Assembly (NCBI RefSeq): GCF_900142525.1
Contig: NZ_FRBD01000011.1
Span: forward strand, 62,001 to 126,000
DNA: 64,000 bases
Direction: 5' to 3'
Origin: Xylanibacter ruminicola
GTDB lineage: Bacteria > Bacteroidota > Bacteroidia > Bacteroidales > Bacteroidaceae
This document shows, piece by piece, positions 23,062 to 31,531 of this stretch (positions within the stretch are counted from its first letter, which is position 1; each line of letters opens with the position of its first letter). The notes under the pieces were generated by a model. That model was not told the origin of the DNA, did no database searches, and was given only the letters and a program-made list of their open reading frames with translations. Position numbers and translations under genes: made by a program.

Positions 23062-24331
23062 ATACTTCTCTGAATTGTGACGAAGCGTTTATTTCCATTT
23101 TAAGTATTCCTGGCCGAGGCTTCCCTAAATATGGGTCATCGGGGAAAGCGTCTTCAACCATAAAGGGGTGGGAATATTTTTCGCAGATACGATATTTGTT
23201 TTTCTCTCCCATCCAAATCGTCATATAATACTTGCCTCGATTGAGCATAAATGGCGGCAGAGAGAATTCGACAACGTATTCACCAATTTTAGACTGGCAA
23301 TGAGGACTAACGACTTTACCGCTATTAAATATAATGGTATCGTCTGCTGTATGTAGGACAAAGGCTGCATCCAAATGGAAAGTCGGATAGTAATTCATAA
23401 ATGTCAGCCGGAAATGGATGCCCGAGGCGACACTCACCACGTCGCCCTTTACCGGCAGCACCTCGAATGACTTGATACGAACTTTGTCATTGCCTGGGGC
23501 CGTTGACAAATCATCATAGAACACGCTTTGCGAGGGTGTGGTGCCATCATCAATGTACATTCTGACAGTGTCCTCAATTCCACCCGAGTATTTCACTGCT
23601 CCATCTTCGAGCAGGATACCTCTTTTGCAGAGTTTCTGCACGGCTGCCATATTATGACTCACAAACAGCACGGTCCTTCCTTCCCCCTTCGATACATCCT
23701 GCATCTTGCCGATGGCTTTCTTCTGGAACTCGGCATCGCCTACAGCCAACACTTCATCAACCACCAGAATCTCTGGCTCCAGATGAGCGGCTACAGCAAA
23801 ACCTAAGCGTACCTTCATACCCGAAGAATAGCGCTTGACTGGGGTATCGATATAGCGTTCGCAACCAGAAAAATCGACAATCTCGTCGAGTTTGCGGGTA
23901 ATCTCTGCCTTGGTCATGCCCATGATGGCACCATTCATATAGATATTCTCACGGCCTGTCATCTCTGGATGAAAGCCCGTTCCCACCTCAAGCAGCGAGG
24001 CTATGCGCCCACAGACGTTAATCTCGCCAACGGTTGGAGCAGTCACACGAGAGAGTAATTTCAGCAAGGTACTCTTACCAGCACCATTCTTGCCAATGAT
24101 ACCAATCACATCGCCTTGCTCAACACTGAAATTGATATCCTTCAGCGCCCATACGAATTCGCTCTCGCCCTTCTTGGAACGGATGTTGGTATCGCCAATC
24201 TTCAAGAAGGGGTCTTCCTTTCCCAAGACATTCATGGCCCACCAACGGCTCAGGTCGTGGCTGAAGGTTCCCGTAGATACCAGCCCCAAGCGATACTGCT
24301 TGCCTACATGATTAAACTCAATAGCCTTCAT
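23051..24331 (-). CDS. wzt: Polysaccharide ABC transporter ATP-binding protein Wzt, with C-terminal sugar-binding domain
   Basis: 426 residues. Residues 1-250 are the ATPase: Walker A GKNGAGKST at 80-88, the signature YSSGMKVRLGF, Walker B EILVVDEVLAVGD and the switch His in FVSHN. Residues about 270-426 form an immunoglobulin-like Wzt-C domain (FRLTFMNYYPTFHLDAAFVL, YVVEFSLPPFMLNRGKYYMT). In characterised systems that domain recognises a terminal modification on the finished chain and couples termination to export. Its presence implies that chain length here is set by a cap rather than by a Wzy polymerase; none is found. Partner permease is wzm two genes upstream. Start is 2 bases after the SGNH gene. 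Confidence 0.95.
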   Translation of the reverse strand: MKAIEFNHVGKQYRLGLVSTGTFSHDLSRWWAMNVLGKEDPFLKIGDTNIRSKKGESEFVWALKDINFSVEQGDVIGIIGKNGAGKSTLLKLLSRVTAPTVGEINVCGRIASLLEVGTGFHPEMTGRENIYMNGAIMGMTKAEITRKLDEIVDFSGCERYIDTPVKRYSSGMKVRLGFAVAAHLEPEILVVDEVLAVGDAEFQKKAIGKMQDVSKGEGRTVLFVSHNMAAVQKLCKRGILLEDGAVKYSGGIEDTVRMYIDDGTTPSQSVFYDDLSTAPGNDKVRIKSFEVLPVKGDVVSVASGIHFRLTFMNYYPTFHLDAAFVLHTADDTIIFNSGKVVSPHCQSKIGEYVVEFSLPPFMLNRGKYYMTIWMGEKNKYRICEKYSHPFMVEDAFPDDPYLGKPRPGILKMEINASSQFREVYGK

Positions 24332-24333
24332 AC

Positions 24334-25269
24334 CTATTCCAATGAAGAAAGCACCTCTTCTTTAACTATTTTAGAGAATTTGTTTGCCCCAATATCAGTC
24401 AAATGACTTGAATCATAAAAATCTTCGTCGATAAAGCGTTCGTCGGTACTATAGTCATAGTATTCGACATTTGGATATTTTTGTTTTAAGTTAGCCACAA
24501 AAGACTCCATTTCTTTAATAACAACAGGATTTGTTGAGTTGTTGTAGGTTTTGTACAATGGCGTAAAAATCAGAACAAGTTTTGCTCCTTGGTTCATTGC
24601 AAGTTCTGCAAGAGTACAATAACGAGAAAATAGGAGTTTTTGTTTTTCTCGATTGGCATCTATTGTGGTGTCAATAATCTTTGGCAGAGACCTATCCTTC
24701 CAATTAGCATTTCTCTTTGACAAACTCCGCTTAACATATCCCAAAGAATCACACTCTCTGGCATCTACGTCATTTTTCAGGAACCTTTTCATATAGTCTT
24801 GTTTTGAATTCAACAATTCAGGCCAGTACCAAAAGCCATCTACTCGGATGCCCATATATTTATAATACATACACTTATATGTACCTTCACGCCCTAATGG
24901 CTTCTTCATCTCATTAGGATTGTTTTTCTCTCTGCCAAAATAGAATCTATAATAATCCAAAGGCATGATTAATATCTTTAATTGAGTCATTTGAGGAACA
25001 TATCTTTTTGCTAATTCTATGTCATATACAATATTTCTACCAGCAATTGCCATATTGAAAACACCATTACCAAGAATATTGGGCTTTAATGCATGATCTA
25101 TGTGTGAATTGCCTAAAAGCAAACAACTTATATCGTTAATATGTTTTTCAACATACATTCTTTTATATGAATATGTGTTAGGCCGTAAAAACAACAGAAA
25201 CTCTATCGCTATATTGATAAGCAATAGTATTATGCCTATAATTGTGATATTATGTATAAACTTTTTCAT
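24334..25269 (-). CDS. SGNH/DltD-AlgX-like membrane-anchored protein, acetylation partner
   Basis: 311 residues with one N-terminal membrane anchor (about 9-28) and a periplasmic remainder. Block I reads LLLGNSHIDHA (GNSH at 53-56, the nucleophile position is Ser55). A C-terminal DEDFYDSSHLTDIGA supplies a D-x-x-H-like Asp/His pair. This is the arrangement of proteins such as AlgJ/AlgX/DltD that take acyl groups from an MBOAT channel and put them on an extracytoplasmic polymer. It directly follows the MBOAT gene (6 bases), supporting that pairing. I assign it by motif and context; the overall sequence is not close to a named family. Confidence 0.75.
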   Translation of the reverse strand: MKKFIHNITIIGIILLLINIAIEFLLFLRPNTYSYKRMYVEKHINDISCLLLGNSHIDHALKPNILGNGVFNMAIAGRNIVYDIELAKRYVPQMTQLKILIMPLDYYRFYFGREKNNPNEMKKPLGREGTYKCMYYKYMGIRVDGFWYWPELLNSKQDYMKRFLKNDVDARECDSLGYVKRSLSKRNANWKDRSLPKIIDTTIDANREKQKLLFSRYCTLAELAMNQGAKLVLIFTPLYKTYNNSTNPVVIKEMESFVANLKQKYPNVEYYDYSTDERFIDEDFYDSSHLTDIGANKFSKIVKEEVLSSLE

Positions 25270-25275
25270 GATTTA

Positions 25276-26718
25276 TCAGAACTGGAAATAAAAAAACGAT
25301 TGACTTTGCCCAGTATTAAACAGAATCAACAGATAGATTATGATATACAACGCCCACCTTGTGACTTTTTTACTAAACAACCTGTTATTAGGGAACTGTA
25401 GTGCATGCTGCTTGTCTCTTTGTAGCCATTCAACAGCAAGAAGAGCAAGGCCAAAACAAAGATAGGTTCTTCCGTTCTGGGGAATGGAACCAAAGAACTT
25501 GTTCGTGACCATTGCCGACAGATACCCAACGGCTTGTGTCATAGACTCAGCACGGGGTAGTACCAAACTGGTAACGAAAAGGAAGAAAGTAAATGCCATT
25601 TGAAGTGCTTCCTTGACATTGGGCAGGTAATGACCGTATGCTACCACATTCTTGTATTTTGTGTTAATGCCTAAAAGATTATAGATGATGAGCAGGGTGG
25701 CGTGGAACAGCATCCAACATACATAAGTCCAATTGGCTCCATGCCATAAACCACTGAGGGCCCAAACGATATAGATATTGCGAAAGGTTTTCCATTTATT
25801 GCAACGACTACCACCCAAGGGAAAATATACATAGTCGCGGAACCATGTAATAAAGGAGATGTGCCAACGACGCCAGAACTCAGGGATGCTTCGTGAGAAA
25901 TACGGAAAGTTGAAGTTTCGCATCAGATTGATGCCAAACAAACGGGCGCAACCGATGGCGATGTCTGAATAACCGGAAAAGTCACAATAAACTTGAAATG
26001 CAAATAGGATACAAAGAAGGAAAAGTGTCACCCCCGGTAGTTCAGCATAGTTCCCCCAATTGTCGTCAATAACAGTTGCACAATTGTCTGCAATAACGAG
26101 TTTCTTAAAAAAACCCCATAGCATCTGCCGCATTCCGTCAACGGCCTTGGCATAGTCGAAATGCCTTTGTTGCTGGAACTGGGGTATAAGGTTCGTAGCC
26201 CGTTCAATAGGACCTGCCACCAACTGCGGAAAGAAACTGATATAGGCAAAGAACTCTACAGGGTCATGAGTAGCAGGTAGCTTCTTTTGGTAAATGTCAA
26301 TGGTATAGCTGAGTGCCTGGAACGTATAGAAACTGATGCCTACGGGCAATACAATGTTCATGGTCACCCAGTCCAAATGCCAACCAAATGCACCCAACAT
26401 TACATCAAGGTTTTCTACAAAGAAGTTATAGTACTTGAACACTCCAAGGATGCTGAGGTTCAGAACAATGTTTGATGCACTTACCCACTTCTGCTTTTGC
26501 CTCTGTCCCTCGTAGTGTTCCAAAAGGAGGCCACTACCATAACTGCAAAATGAGGTTAGGGCAATTAAGAATAAGAATCGCCAATTCCACCATCCATAGA
26601 AGATGTAACTCGCAATGACAATCAGCATGTTTTGCCATCGTCGCTCACGAAACACAAACCAATAGAGCAGGAACACTATCGGCAGGAATGCCAAGAACTC
26701 TAAAGAATTGAAAAGCAT
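25276..26718 (-). CDS. MBOAT-family O-acyltransferase (AlgI/DltB-like)
   Basis: 480 residues with about eleven membrane helices. Family landmarks: SLEFLAFLPIVFLLYW at the N-terminus, PVGISFYTFQALSYTID, FPQLVAGPIERA, GFFKKLVIADN, and ALSGLWHGANWTYV with the invariant catalytic His. MBOAT proteins of this type pass acetyl groups across the inner membrane to a periplasmic transferase. With the SGNH gene immediately downstream it forms a complete O-acetylation module acting on exported polysaccharide. It lies 51 bases after wzm. Confidence 0.95.
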   Translation of the reverse strand: MLFNSLEFLAFLPIVFLLYWFVFRERRWQNMLIVIASYIFYGWWNWRFLFLIALTSFCSYGSGLLLEHYEGQRQKQKWVSASNIVLNLSILGVFKYYNFFVENLDVMLGAFGWHLDWVTMNIVLPVGISFYTFQALSYTIDIYQKKLPATHDPVEFFAYISFFPQLVAGPIERATNLIPQFQQQRHFDYAKAVDGMRQMLWGFFKKLVIADNCATVIDDNWGNYAELPGVTLFLLCILFAFQVYCDFSGYSDIAIGCARLFGINLMRNFNFPYFSRSIPEFWRRWHISFITWFRDYVYFPLGGSRCNKWKTFRNIYIVWALSGLWHGANWTYVCWMLFHATLLIIYNLLGINTKYKNVVAYGHYLPNVKEALQMAFTFFLFVTSLVLPRAESMTQAVGYLSAMVTNKFFGSIPQNGRTYLCFGLALLAVEWLQRDKQHALQFPNNRLFSKKVTRWALYIIIYLLILFNTGQSQSFFYFQF

Positions 26719-26769
26719 AATTCGTCAATTATTATTTGCAAAGCTTTAATCTTTTAATTCCATAAGGTT

Positions 26770-27618
26770 CTAAACAGTATCCATAAAATTACGTTGTACC
26801 TTATTAAATATAACGACGCTGAATAGCAACAGCACACTCATAAACAGGAAGCTATAGCCTAAGGCGAGCCAAGAGAAATAGCCCTGTCCCAAAGTGGCAT
26901 ATTTGAAAGCCTCGATAATGGAGGTCATCGGGTTGGCCATAATCAGTGTGCGTAGGGGCCCTTCTTCCACCATGCTGAGTGGATAGACAATAGGCGTGGC
27001 ATACATCCAGAGTTGGACGATAAAAGTGAAGAGGATAGTAAAGTCGCGATACTTGGTGGTGAGCGAGGATATCAGGATGCCAAAACCAAGTCCCAGTCCT
27101 GCGAGCATCACGACCAACAGAGGAATGAGCAGAATGGCCCAGTTGGGGACTATCGGTGCACCCCCCACAAAGAAATAGAGATAGAGTGCCACAAAAAGCC
27201 CCAGCTGAATGACAAATCGCAACAAATTGGATATCACCACAGCGATGGGCACCACCAGACGAGGGAAATAGACCTTGCCAAACATGTTCTGATTGGCTGT
27301 GAATGTGTTTGACGTCTGATTCAGACAGTCGGAGAAATAGAACCAACAGATGTTGCCAGCCATATAGAAAAGGGCTTGGGGCATCCCGTCGGTGCTCATC
27401 TTGGCGATGCCGCCAAACACCACCATATTCATGATGACGGTCAGAATGGGTTGTATCAGATACCATAGCGGGCCCAAAATGGTCTGCTTATACTGCACCA
27501 CGATATTGCGCCTGACAAACAGTTCTATCAGGTCACGATAACGCCAGATTTCCTTGATATCAATATGCCACAGCTTTTCATGCGGCCTTATTTTCATTGT
27601 CCAGACTTGCTGTTGCAT
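26770..27618 (-). CDS. wzm: Polysaccharide ABC transporter permease Wzm
   Basis: 282 residues, six membrane helices, ABC-2 type. The N-terminal amphipathic stretch (IWRYRDLIELFVRRNIVVQY) and KQTILGPLWYLIQPI are hallmarks of O-antigen and capsule exporters. Later MYATPIVYPLS and LIMANPMTSIIEAFKYA match the family. Together with Wzt it exports lipid-linked polysaccharide across the inner membrane. The possible alternative start at Met8 (MKIRPHEK) is equally plausible. First structural gene after upxY, 8 bases downstream. Confidence 0.95.
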   Translation of the reverse strand: MQQQVWTMKIRPHEKLWHIDIKEIWRYRDLIELFVRRNIVVQYKQTILGPLWYLIQPILTVIMNMVVFGGIAKMSTDGMPQALFYMAGNICWFYFSDCLNQTSNTFTANQNMFGKVYFPRLVVPIAVVISNLLRFVIQLGLFVALYLYFFVGGAPIVPNWAILLIPLLVVMLAGLGLGFGILISSLTTKYRDFTILFTFIVQLWMYATPIVYPLSMVEEGPLRTLIMANPMTSIIEAFKYATLGQGYFSWLALGYSFLFMSVLLLFSVVIFNKVQRNFMDTV

Positions 27619-27626
27619 ATAATTGT

Positions 27627-28331
27627 TTAAACTGATTCTTTGTTTTCAACCTTTTCAAGACAGTAAGATGGAATATAAGCGGTGGTCAAGCCGGATTGAA
27701 GGCCTTTGATGGTAATGACCACCCTCCTTTGTCCTGCTATACGGGCGACACGGCCTGTTATATCTTTAAAGGGGCCATCGTTGATACGCACTAAATCGTT
27801 AGAAAGAAACCGGCAGGTATTGGTGTCGATTTCCATCACATGCTCGTCGAGCAGAGCGGTAACTCTGACTAATGGTTCCATATCTTTGGAACGGACTGTC
27901 AACGGTGGGTTGTGGCCGTTCTCGTCCGTGATGAAATGATTGTAATAGTAAGTGGTGTATTGCGACATTTTGGAATGCCTGACATACTTTTCCGCTTCTT
28001 GCTCCGTCATATAGGCAAAAAGAAGGTTCATGAAGGGGAACAGCTTTCTTTGCTTCTTGCCCGTCTCTTTGTTCCTGATGTCTTTCCAAATCTTCGCCAG
28101 ATAGACGTAGGTACCGTCTTCAATGAGGGTATCTGCAACCGTCTGCGCCTGCCCATACTTGATACGGAGGACATACCAAGCCTTGTCTTCACACGGCACA
28201 TATCTTACCGACACCCCTGTTTTTGAGCTTTTCGCTTCGGGGATGGCAAAGGAGACAAATCCTGAGCAATTCTCGTCCTTGATATTAGCATTATCCAATG
28301 CGTTCATATCCAACGGTCTATTATATTTCAT
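27627..28331 (-). CDS. upxY: UpxY-family transcription antiterminator (NusG-like)
   Basis: 234 residues from the ATG at 28331. The frame is open further upstream but the -7 box at 28378-28370 rules that out. An N-terminal extension of about 48 residues precedes a NusG N-terminal domain (AWYVLRIKYGQAQTVADTLI) with an insertion (KETGKKQRKLFPFMNLLFAY), and a C-terminal KOW domain (LVRINDGPFKDITGRVARI). UpxY proteins in Bacteroides are encoded first in each capsule operon, bind the leader RNA and let RNA polymerase read through the long operon. The position here is the same. No UpxZ gene (the trans-inhibitor usually next to it) is seen. Longer than common UpxY proteins. Confidence 0.88.
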   Translation of the reverse strand: MKYNRPLDMNALDNANIKDENCSGFVSFAIPEAKSSKTGVSVRYVPCEDKAWYVLRIKYGQAQTVADTLIEDGTYVYLAKIWKDIRNKETGKKQRKLFPFMNLLFAYMTEQEAEKYVRHSKMSQYTTYYYNHFITDENGHNPPLTVRSKDMEPLVRVTALLDEHVMEIDTNTCRFLSNDLVRINDGPFKDITGRVARIAGQRRVVITIKGLQSGLTTAYIPSYCLEKVENKESV

Positions 28332-28369
28332 AGCGCCAACACGAAATCCCTGTGTCGGTACTTGCAGGT

Positions 28370-28378
28370 GCAAATATA
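28370..28378 (-). promoter_or_regulatory. -7 box of the polysaccharide operon promoter
   Basis: TATATTTGC on the minus strand, with TTG about 20 bases upstream. The predicted start is near 28364, leaving a leader of about 33 nt before upxY. It is divergent from the Abi promoter, sharing about 75 bases that contain three ATTTGGA/TCCAAAT half-sites (28387-28393, 28411-28417, 28436-28442). Confidence 0.7.
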
Positions 28379-28452
28379 GGAAAAAGATTTGGATCAAACA
28401 AGCGTTTTTGTCCAAATCTATACTTTTTACCCCACATTTGGACAAAAATGTC

Positions 28453-28461
28453 TATCTTTGC
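28453..28461 (+). promoter_or_regulatory. -7 box preceding the hairpin RNA and Abi remnant
   Basis: TATCTTTGC. Just upstream is GACAAAAATGTC (28441-28452), a small inverted repeat. A -33 at the usual distance is not evident. Confidence 0.55.
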
Positions 28462-28466
28462 ATCGT

Positions 28467-28518
28467 CAGAGTCCACCACGCTTCCCGTCAGAACAGCGTA
28501 CCAGGGTGGAACTTTTTT
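28467..28518 (+). ncRNA. Hairpin RNA upstream of an Abi_2 gene (AbiF-RNA-like candidate)
   Basis: From the predicted start near 28467 there is one extended hairpin: TCCACC (28472-28477) pairs with GGTGGA (28505-28510), and inside it ACGCT (28478-28482) pairs with AGCGT (28495-28499). ACTTTTTT follows. It would form a 50-nt terminated RNA 14 bases before an Abi_2 start codon. A conserved 'abiF' RNA motif upstream of Abi_2 genes has been described; the position and terminator-like form fit, but I cannot verify the consensus. Confidence 0.5.
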
Positions 28519-28531
28519 ATTTATAGCCACA

Positions 28532-28612
28532 ATGAAGTACAACAAGCAACCGCTCGACATTCCTGCACAGATAGCCATGCTGAAAAGGCGTGGCCTGAAG
28601 GAAATAACGTAA
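28532..28612 (+). pseudogene. Abi_2 (AbiD/AbiF) family protein, N-terminal remnant
   Basis: 26 codons: MKYNKQPLDIPAQIAMLKRR then GLKEIT and stop. This is the standard opening of Abi_2 proteins (K-x-PL-x-x-x-x-QI-x-x-L-x-x-RGL), normally about 300 residues long. After the RGL motif the sequence leaves the family and stops within five codons, so nearly the whole gene has been deleted. The family mediates abortive phage infection. The stretch from 28613 to 28706 shows nothing further. Confidence 0.65.
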
Positions 28613-28706
28613 GTGACTATTTCGCCGATTTTTGGGGTTTTTGAAGCCTTGAACAGTTATTTATATTTAAAAATATGGTGAATTATTCACGAAATATGAA
28701 TTTATA

Positions 28707-28739
28707 TTTGGTTTTTCAGCTTTCTTGTTGTATATTTGC
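28707..28739 (+). promoter_or_regulatory. Promoter of the AbiL-type ATPase gene
   Basis: TTTG (28707-28710), 20-base spacer, TATATTTGC (28731-28739). Start predicted near 28745; this excludes the frame's upstream start codons and selects ATG 28771. Confidence 0.85.
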
Positions 28740-28770
28740 ACTCAAAATTCAATTATTTAATGGTACGACT

Positions 28771-30066
28771 ATGATACAGGAGTTTCAAGTACAGAATTTC
28801 TACAGCATCAGGGAGCGGCAAACTATTAGTTTTGTGCCGACCAACGATGGTAATATGCGTGAACAATACGTACACGAAGTGGCAGAAGGAGTGGAACTCC
28901 TGAAGATTGGCATCGTGTATGGTAGTAATGCCAGCGGTAAAACTACCTTGCTCCAAGCCCTGTCGTTTTTCCGTAGCGTTATGCTCAACAAGCCCGAATC
29001 AAAAAATGAAGGCATGGGTTACTTCCCATTCCTGCTCGACAAACACAGCAGGGATGAGCATTCGCAGATGCAGATGACATTCTGGCTAAACGGAGAAAAG
29101 TACGTCCTGAACCTGGAATTCGATAGCAAGCGAATCTACGAAGAATCGCTGATGGTATATACCAGCGCTCGTCCTACCTCTCTTTACAAACGTGTCTATC
29201 AATCGGAGTCCGACCATACGGAGGTGCTTTTTGGCAATAAGGCTGGTATTGACAAGGCCACTCAGCGTGCTATTGAAGGCAACACCACTAACAATTGCAC
29301 GGTGATGGCTGCCTTTGGACAATCGAATGCTCACGTGTCAAAGTTGAACGATGTGTTTGATTTCTTCTTTGCTGGTTTACAGAATATCTTGACTCCTAGA
29401 GACTATCTGTCGTATGATGTTAAAAACGAACTACGAAATGACAAGGACGGCAAGAAAAAGCGCTTCCTGCTCCAGTTGTTGAAAGCCAGCGACTTCAACA
29501 TCGTTGACATGACACTCGACGAGCGCGAAGAGCCTATCACTCCTGAAATGGAGAAGACCATCAAGAGTGCTCCGATATCTGAGGAGGCTAAGATAGAAAT
29601 GCTAAAGCGCGGCACCATCAAGTTTGATGATATTATGTTCAGACATACTGGTGAGGATGGGGAATATGAGTTGCATGAGAAGCTGGAGTCTGCCGGTACG
29701 CATCGGTTCTTGGGCATGTCAATCGTGCTGTACTACGTGTTGCACGAGAACAATTTCATCCCTATCGATGAGATTGAGACCAGCATCCACTATGAGCTGC
29801 TTGCCTATTTCATCAAACTGTTCCTGGCTAACAGCGAGGGTTCATCGCAGTTGCTGATGACCACCCATGACATCAATCTGCTGAATGAGGACTTTATTCG
29901 CAGGGACATCGTGTGGTTTACTGATAAGAGTAGCCAGGGTGCTACGCAGTTGAAGCGACTCTCTTCACTCGGCCTGCACAAGACGATGAATCCATACAAC
30001 GCCTACAAGCAGGGCAAGTTGGTGGACCTGCCATTCCTTGGAAGTATTTACCTTGAAACTGAGTAG
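28771..30066 (+). CDS. AAA15-family ATPase (AbiLi-like)
   Basis: 431 residues from ATG 28771. The frame is open from 28675, but that lies upstream of the promoter. It has an SMC/OLD-like head: FSIRE-type N-terminus (VQNFYSIRERQTISF), Walker A GSNASGKTT at 51-59, a long middle region, a signature-like ESAGTHRFL and Walker B IPIDEIETSIHYELL, then LLMTTHDINLL with the switch His. This is COG1106/AAA15, whose members pair with RloB proteins in the AbiL phage-defence system. The RloB gene that follows is reduced to a 26-codon stub, so this ATPase has lost its usual partner. It may be inactive or may act with the unknown gene at 30169. Confidence 0.88.
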   Translation: MIQEFQVQNFYSIRERQTISFVPTNDGNMREQYVHEVAEGVELLKIGIVYGSNASGKTTLLQALSFFRSVMLNKPESKNEGMGYFPFLLDKHSRDEHSQMQMTFWLNGEKYVLNLEFDSKRIYEESLMVYTSARPTSLYKRVYQSESDHTEVLFGNKAGIDKATQRAIEGNTTNNCTVMAAFGQSNAHVSKLNDVFDFFFAGLQNILTPRDYLSYDVKNELRNDKDGKKKRFLLQLLKASDFNIVDMTLDEREEPITPEMEKTIKSAPISEEAKIEMLKRGTIKFDDIMFRHTGEDGEYELHEKLESAGTHRFLGMSIVLYYVLHENNFIPIDEIETSIHYELLAYFIKLFLANSEGSSQLLMTTHDINLLNEDFIRRDIVWFTDKSSQGATQLKRLSSLGLHKTMNPYNAYKQGKLVDLPFLGSIYLETE

Positions 30067-30069
30067 CAC

Positions 30070-30150
30070 ATGGCAGTCAAGAAGAGTATAGCAATCATTG
30101 GCGAGGGCGAGTATAAGAATAGGAAGTATAAGATAAAGAAGTTATTTTAG
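30070..30150 (+). pseudogene. RloB N-terminal remnant
   Basis: The 26 codons start MAVKKSIAIIGEGE, the opening strand and Toprim-like GEGE motif of RloB, then change abruptly to YKNRKYKIKKLF and stop. Full RloB proteins are about 200 residues with further Toprim motifs, all absent. It starts 3 bases after the ATPase stop, the normal operon spacing, so the deletion happened inside an intact AbiL operon. Confidence 0.7.
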
Positions 30151-30168
30151 AATAAAGATGTTTTGTTT

Positions 30169-31371
30169 ATGGATAACAAGAAGGAAGAAATAAGACAGGC
30201 ATATTACTATACAGACATCGAGCCGACGCTTGAGAATCTACATGAGATTATTAGAATCTGCGAAATCTTCTTAAAAGAAGGTGGAGACAGATTGATGTGC
30301 GCTATGGATATGCGCAAGTGGGATCTTGACGAGATAGATCGCTTAGCTGTCTATATCGTACAATCTCGGCAGAAGATGGAAACGGAACTAAACAGACTCA
30401 AGAAATACCAGGATGATTTTAATGACATGTTTGCAACCGACCATAACGATTACTATAATTCTGTCGCAATTATGTTGAGACACATCAGGAGTCATACAAG
30501 TCCGCTGAATAATTTGCTCAAGAAGACTTGCAGCCGTAAGCATCCCAACCAAAAGGCGTGTCAGCGTCATCATATCAAGCCCAAATCGGTAAGAAAAGAA
30601 TCAGTTTTGGCCTCTGATACATATCAAAAGCCTATTTTCAGTATTGACGATCCGACTACACCTGCTCAAGTGTCGGGTCTATTTCGCGAACTAAAGAAAT
30701 TCTTTGCTGATGAAAATGAATGTATGAAAATTTGCGTAAAAGTGTTGAATGATGAAGCTGAAATTCGGAAAGATCCAGTTAAGAGTAAATACGTTCTTGA
30801 CAAGTATAGGCGTAAGGCTTTTGAGAAGTTGAGAGGCCAGATTCTGCTGATTTCTGATGATACGATAAGTACACTTAAAGAAATTACCCCAGCTTACCAA
30901 CGCTTCAAGAGTTTTGCAACAGACGAAGCATTTGCACAGGAAGAGTTCCATAAGCACAACATAACAGACATGGACCATTTTTGTCTGATAGAGTTGGCTG
31001 TAGCCAAGCATAAAAACAAATTAGATAATGATGAACTGGCCAATTGGGGCGACAATCCTGCATGGATAAAAAGAATCAAGTATGTTATCAAGCATTTCGA
31101 TGAATTGCTTCCTGATAATTTCTCACACAAGATGATGGGCAAGTTCCAATATTATTTCTGCAAATGGGCACTTCCTGGTAATATAAGCAACGCCACAAAA
31201 TACTTTATCAAGCATTATAACGGCAAATGGAAAGTCTCAAAATATGCAGCTGTTAATAGTCACGGAAAAGAATATGACCAGCATTCTGCCGAAGTAATAG
31301 AATTCCATTCTGCTATTGACACCTTGCTAAAGAAGGCAAACTTGTCAGAAATGACGGCTCAAAGCGCATAG
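30169..31371 (+). CDS. Hypothetical protein, no family recognised
   Basis: 400 residues from ATG 30169 (a TTG two codons earlier is unlikely). The N-terminal third is helical and acidic (LENLHEIIRICEIFLKE ... IVQSRQKMETELNRLKKYQ) and could be a coiled coil. Residues about 120-150 form a basic linker (KKTCSRKHPNQKACQRHHIK). The C-terminal half is helical and rich in Lys/Phe/Tyr (KYVIKHFDELLPDNFSHKMM). No signal peptide, membrane segment or catalytic motif is visible. The DNA is AT-richer than the flanking operons. It starts 18 bases after the RloB stub, so it is read from the AbiL promoter. Terminated by the hairpin at 31417. Confidence 0.75.
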   Translation: MDNKKEEIRQAYYYTDIEPTLENLHEIIRICEIFLKEGGDRLMCAMDMRKWDLDEIDRLAVYIVQSRQKMETELNRLKKYQDDFNDMFATDHNDYYNSVAIMLRHIRSHTSPLNNLLKKTCSRKHPNQKACQRHHIKPKSVRKESVLASDTYQKPIFSIDDPTTPAQVSGLFRELKKFFADENECMKICVKVLNDEAEIRKDPVKSKYVLDKYRRKAFEKLRGQILLISDDTISTLKEITPAYQRFKSFATDEAFAQEEFHKHNITDMDHFCLIELAVAKHKNKLDNDELANWGDNPAWIKRIKYVIKHFDELLPDNFSHKMMGKFQYYFCKWALPGNISNATKYFIKHYNGKWKVSKYAAVNSHGKEYDQHSAEVIEFHSAIDTLLKKANLSEMTAQSA

Positions 31372-31416
31372 AAATTAGATTTCTACATCGTAAGTATAGC
31401 GGCAAAATACACGATA

Positions 31417-31452
31417 ATATATCGACCTCAAAAGGGTCGATATATTTTTTTG
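31417..31452 (+). terminator. Intrinsic terminator after the unknown gene
   Basis: ATATATCGACC (31417-31427) pairs with GGTCGATATAT (31435-31445), 7-base loop, then seven Ts. Confidence 0.9.
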
Positions 31453-31531
31453 TATAGTAACATAGATCGTAATCTATTCAACTCTGGAATAGATTCAAAA
31501 TGTCTGATTTTTGATTTACCAAAGCCTCTAT

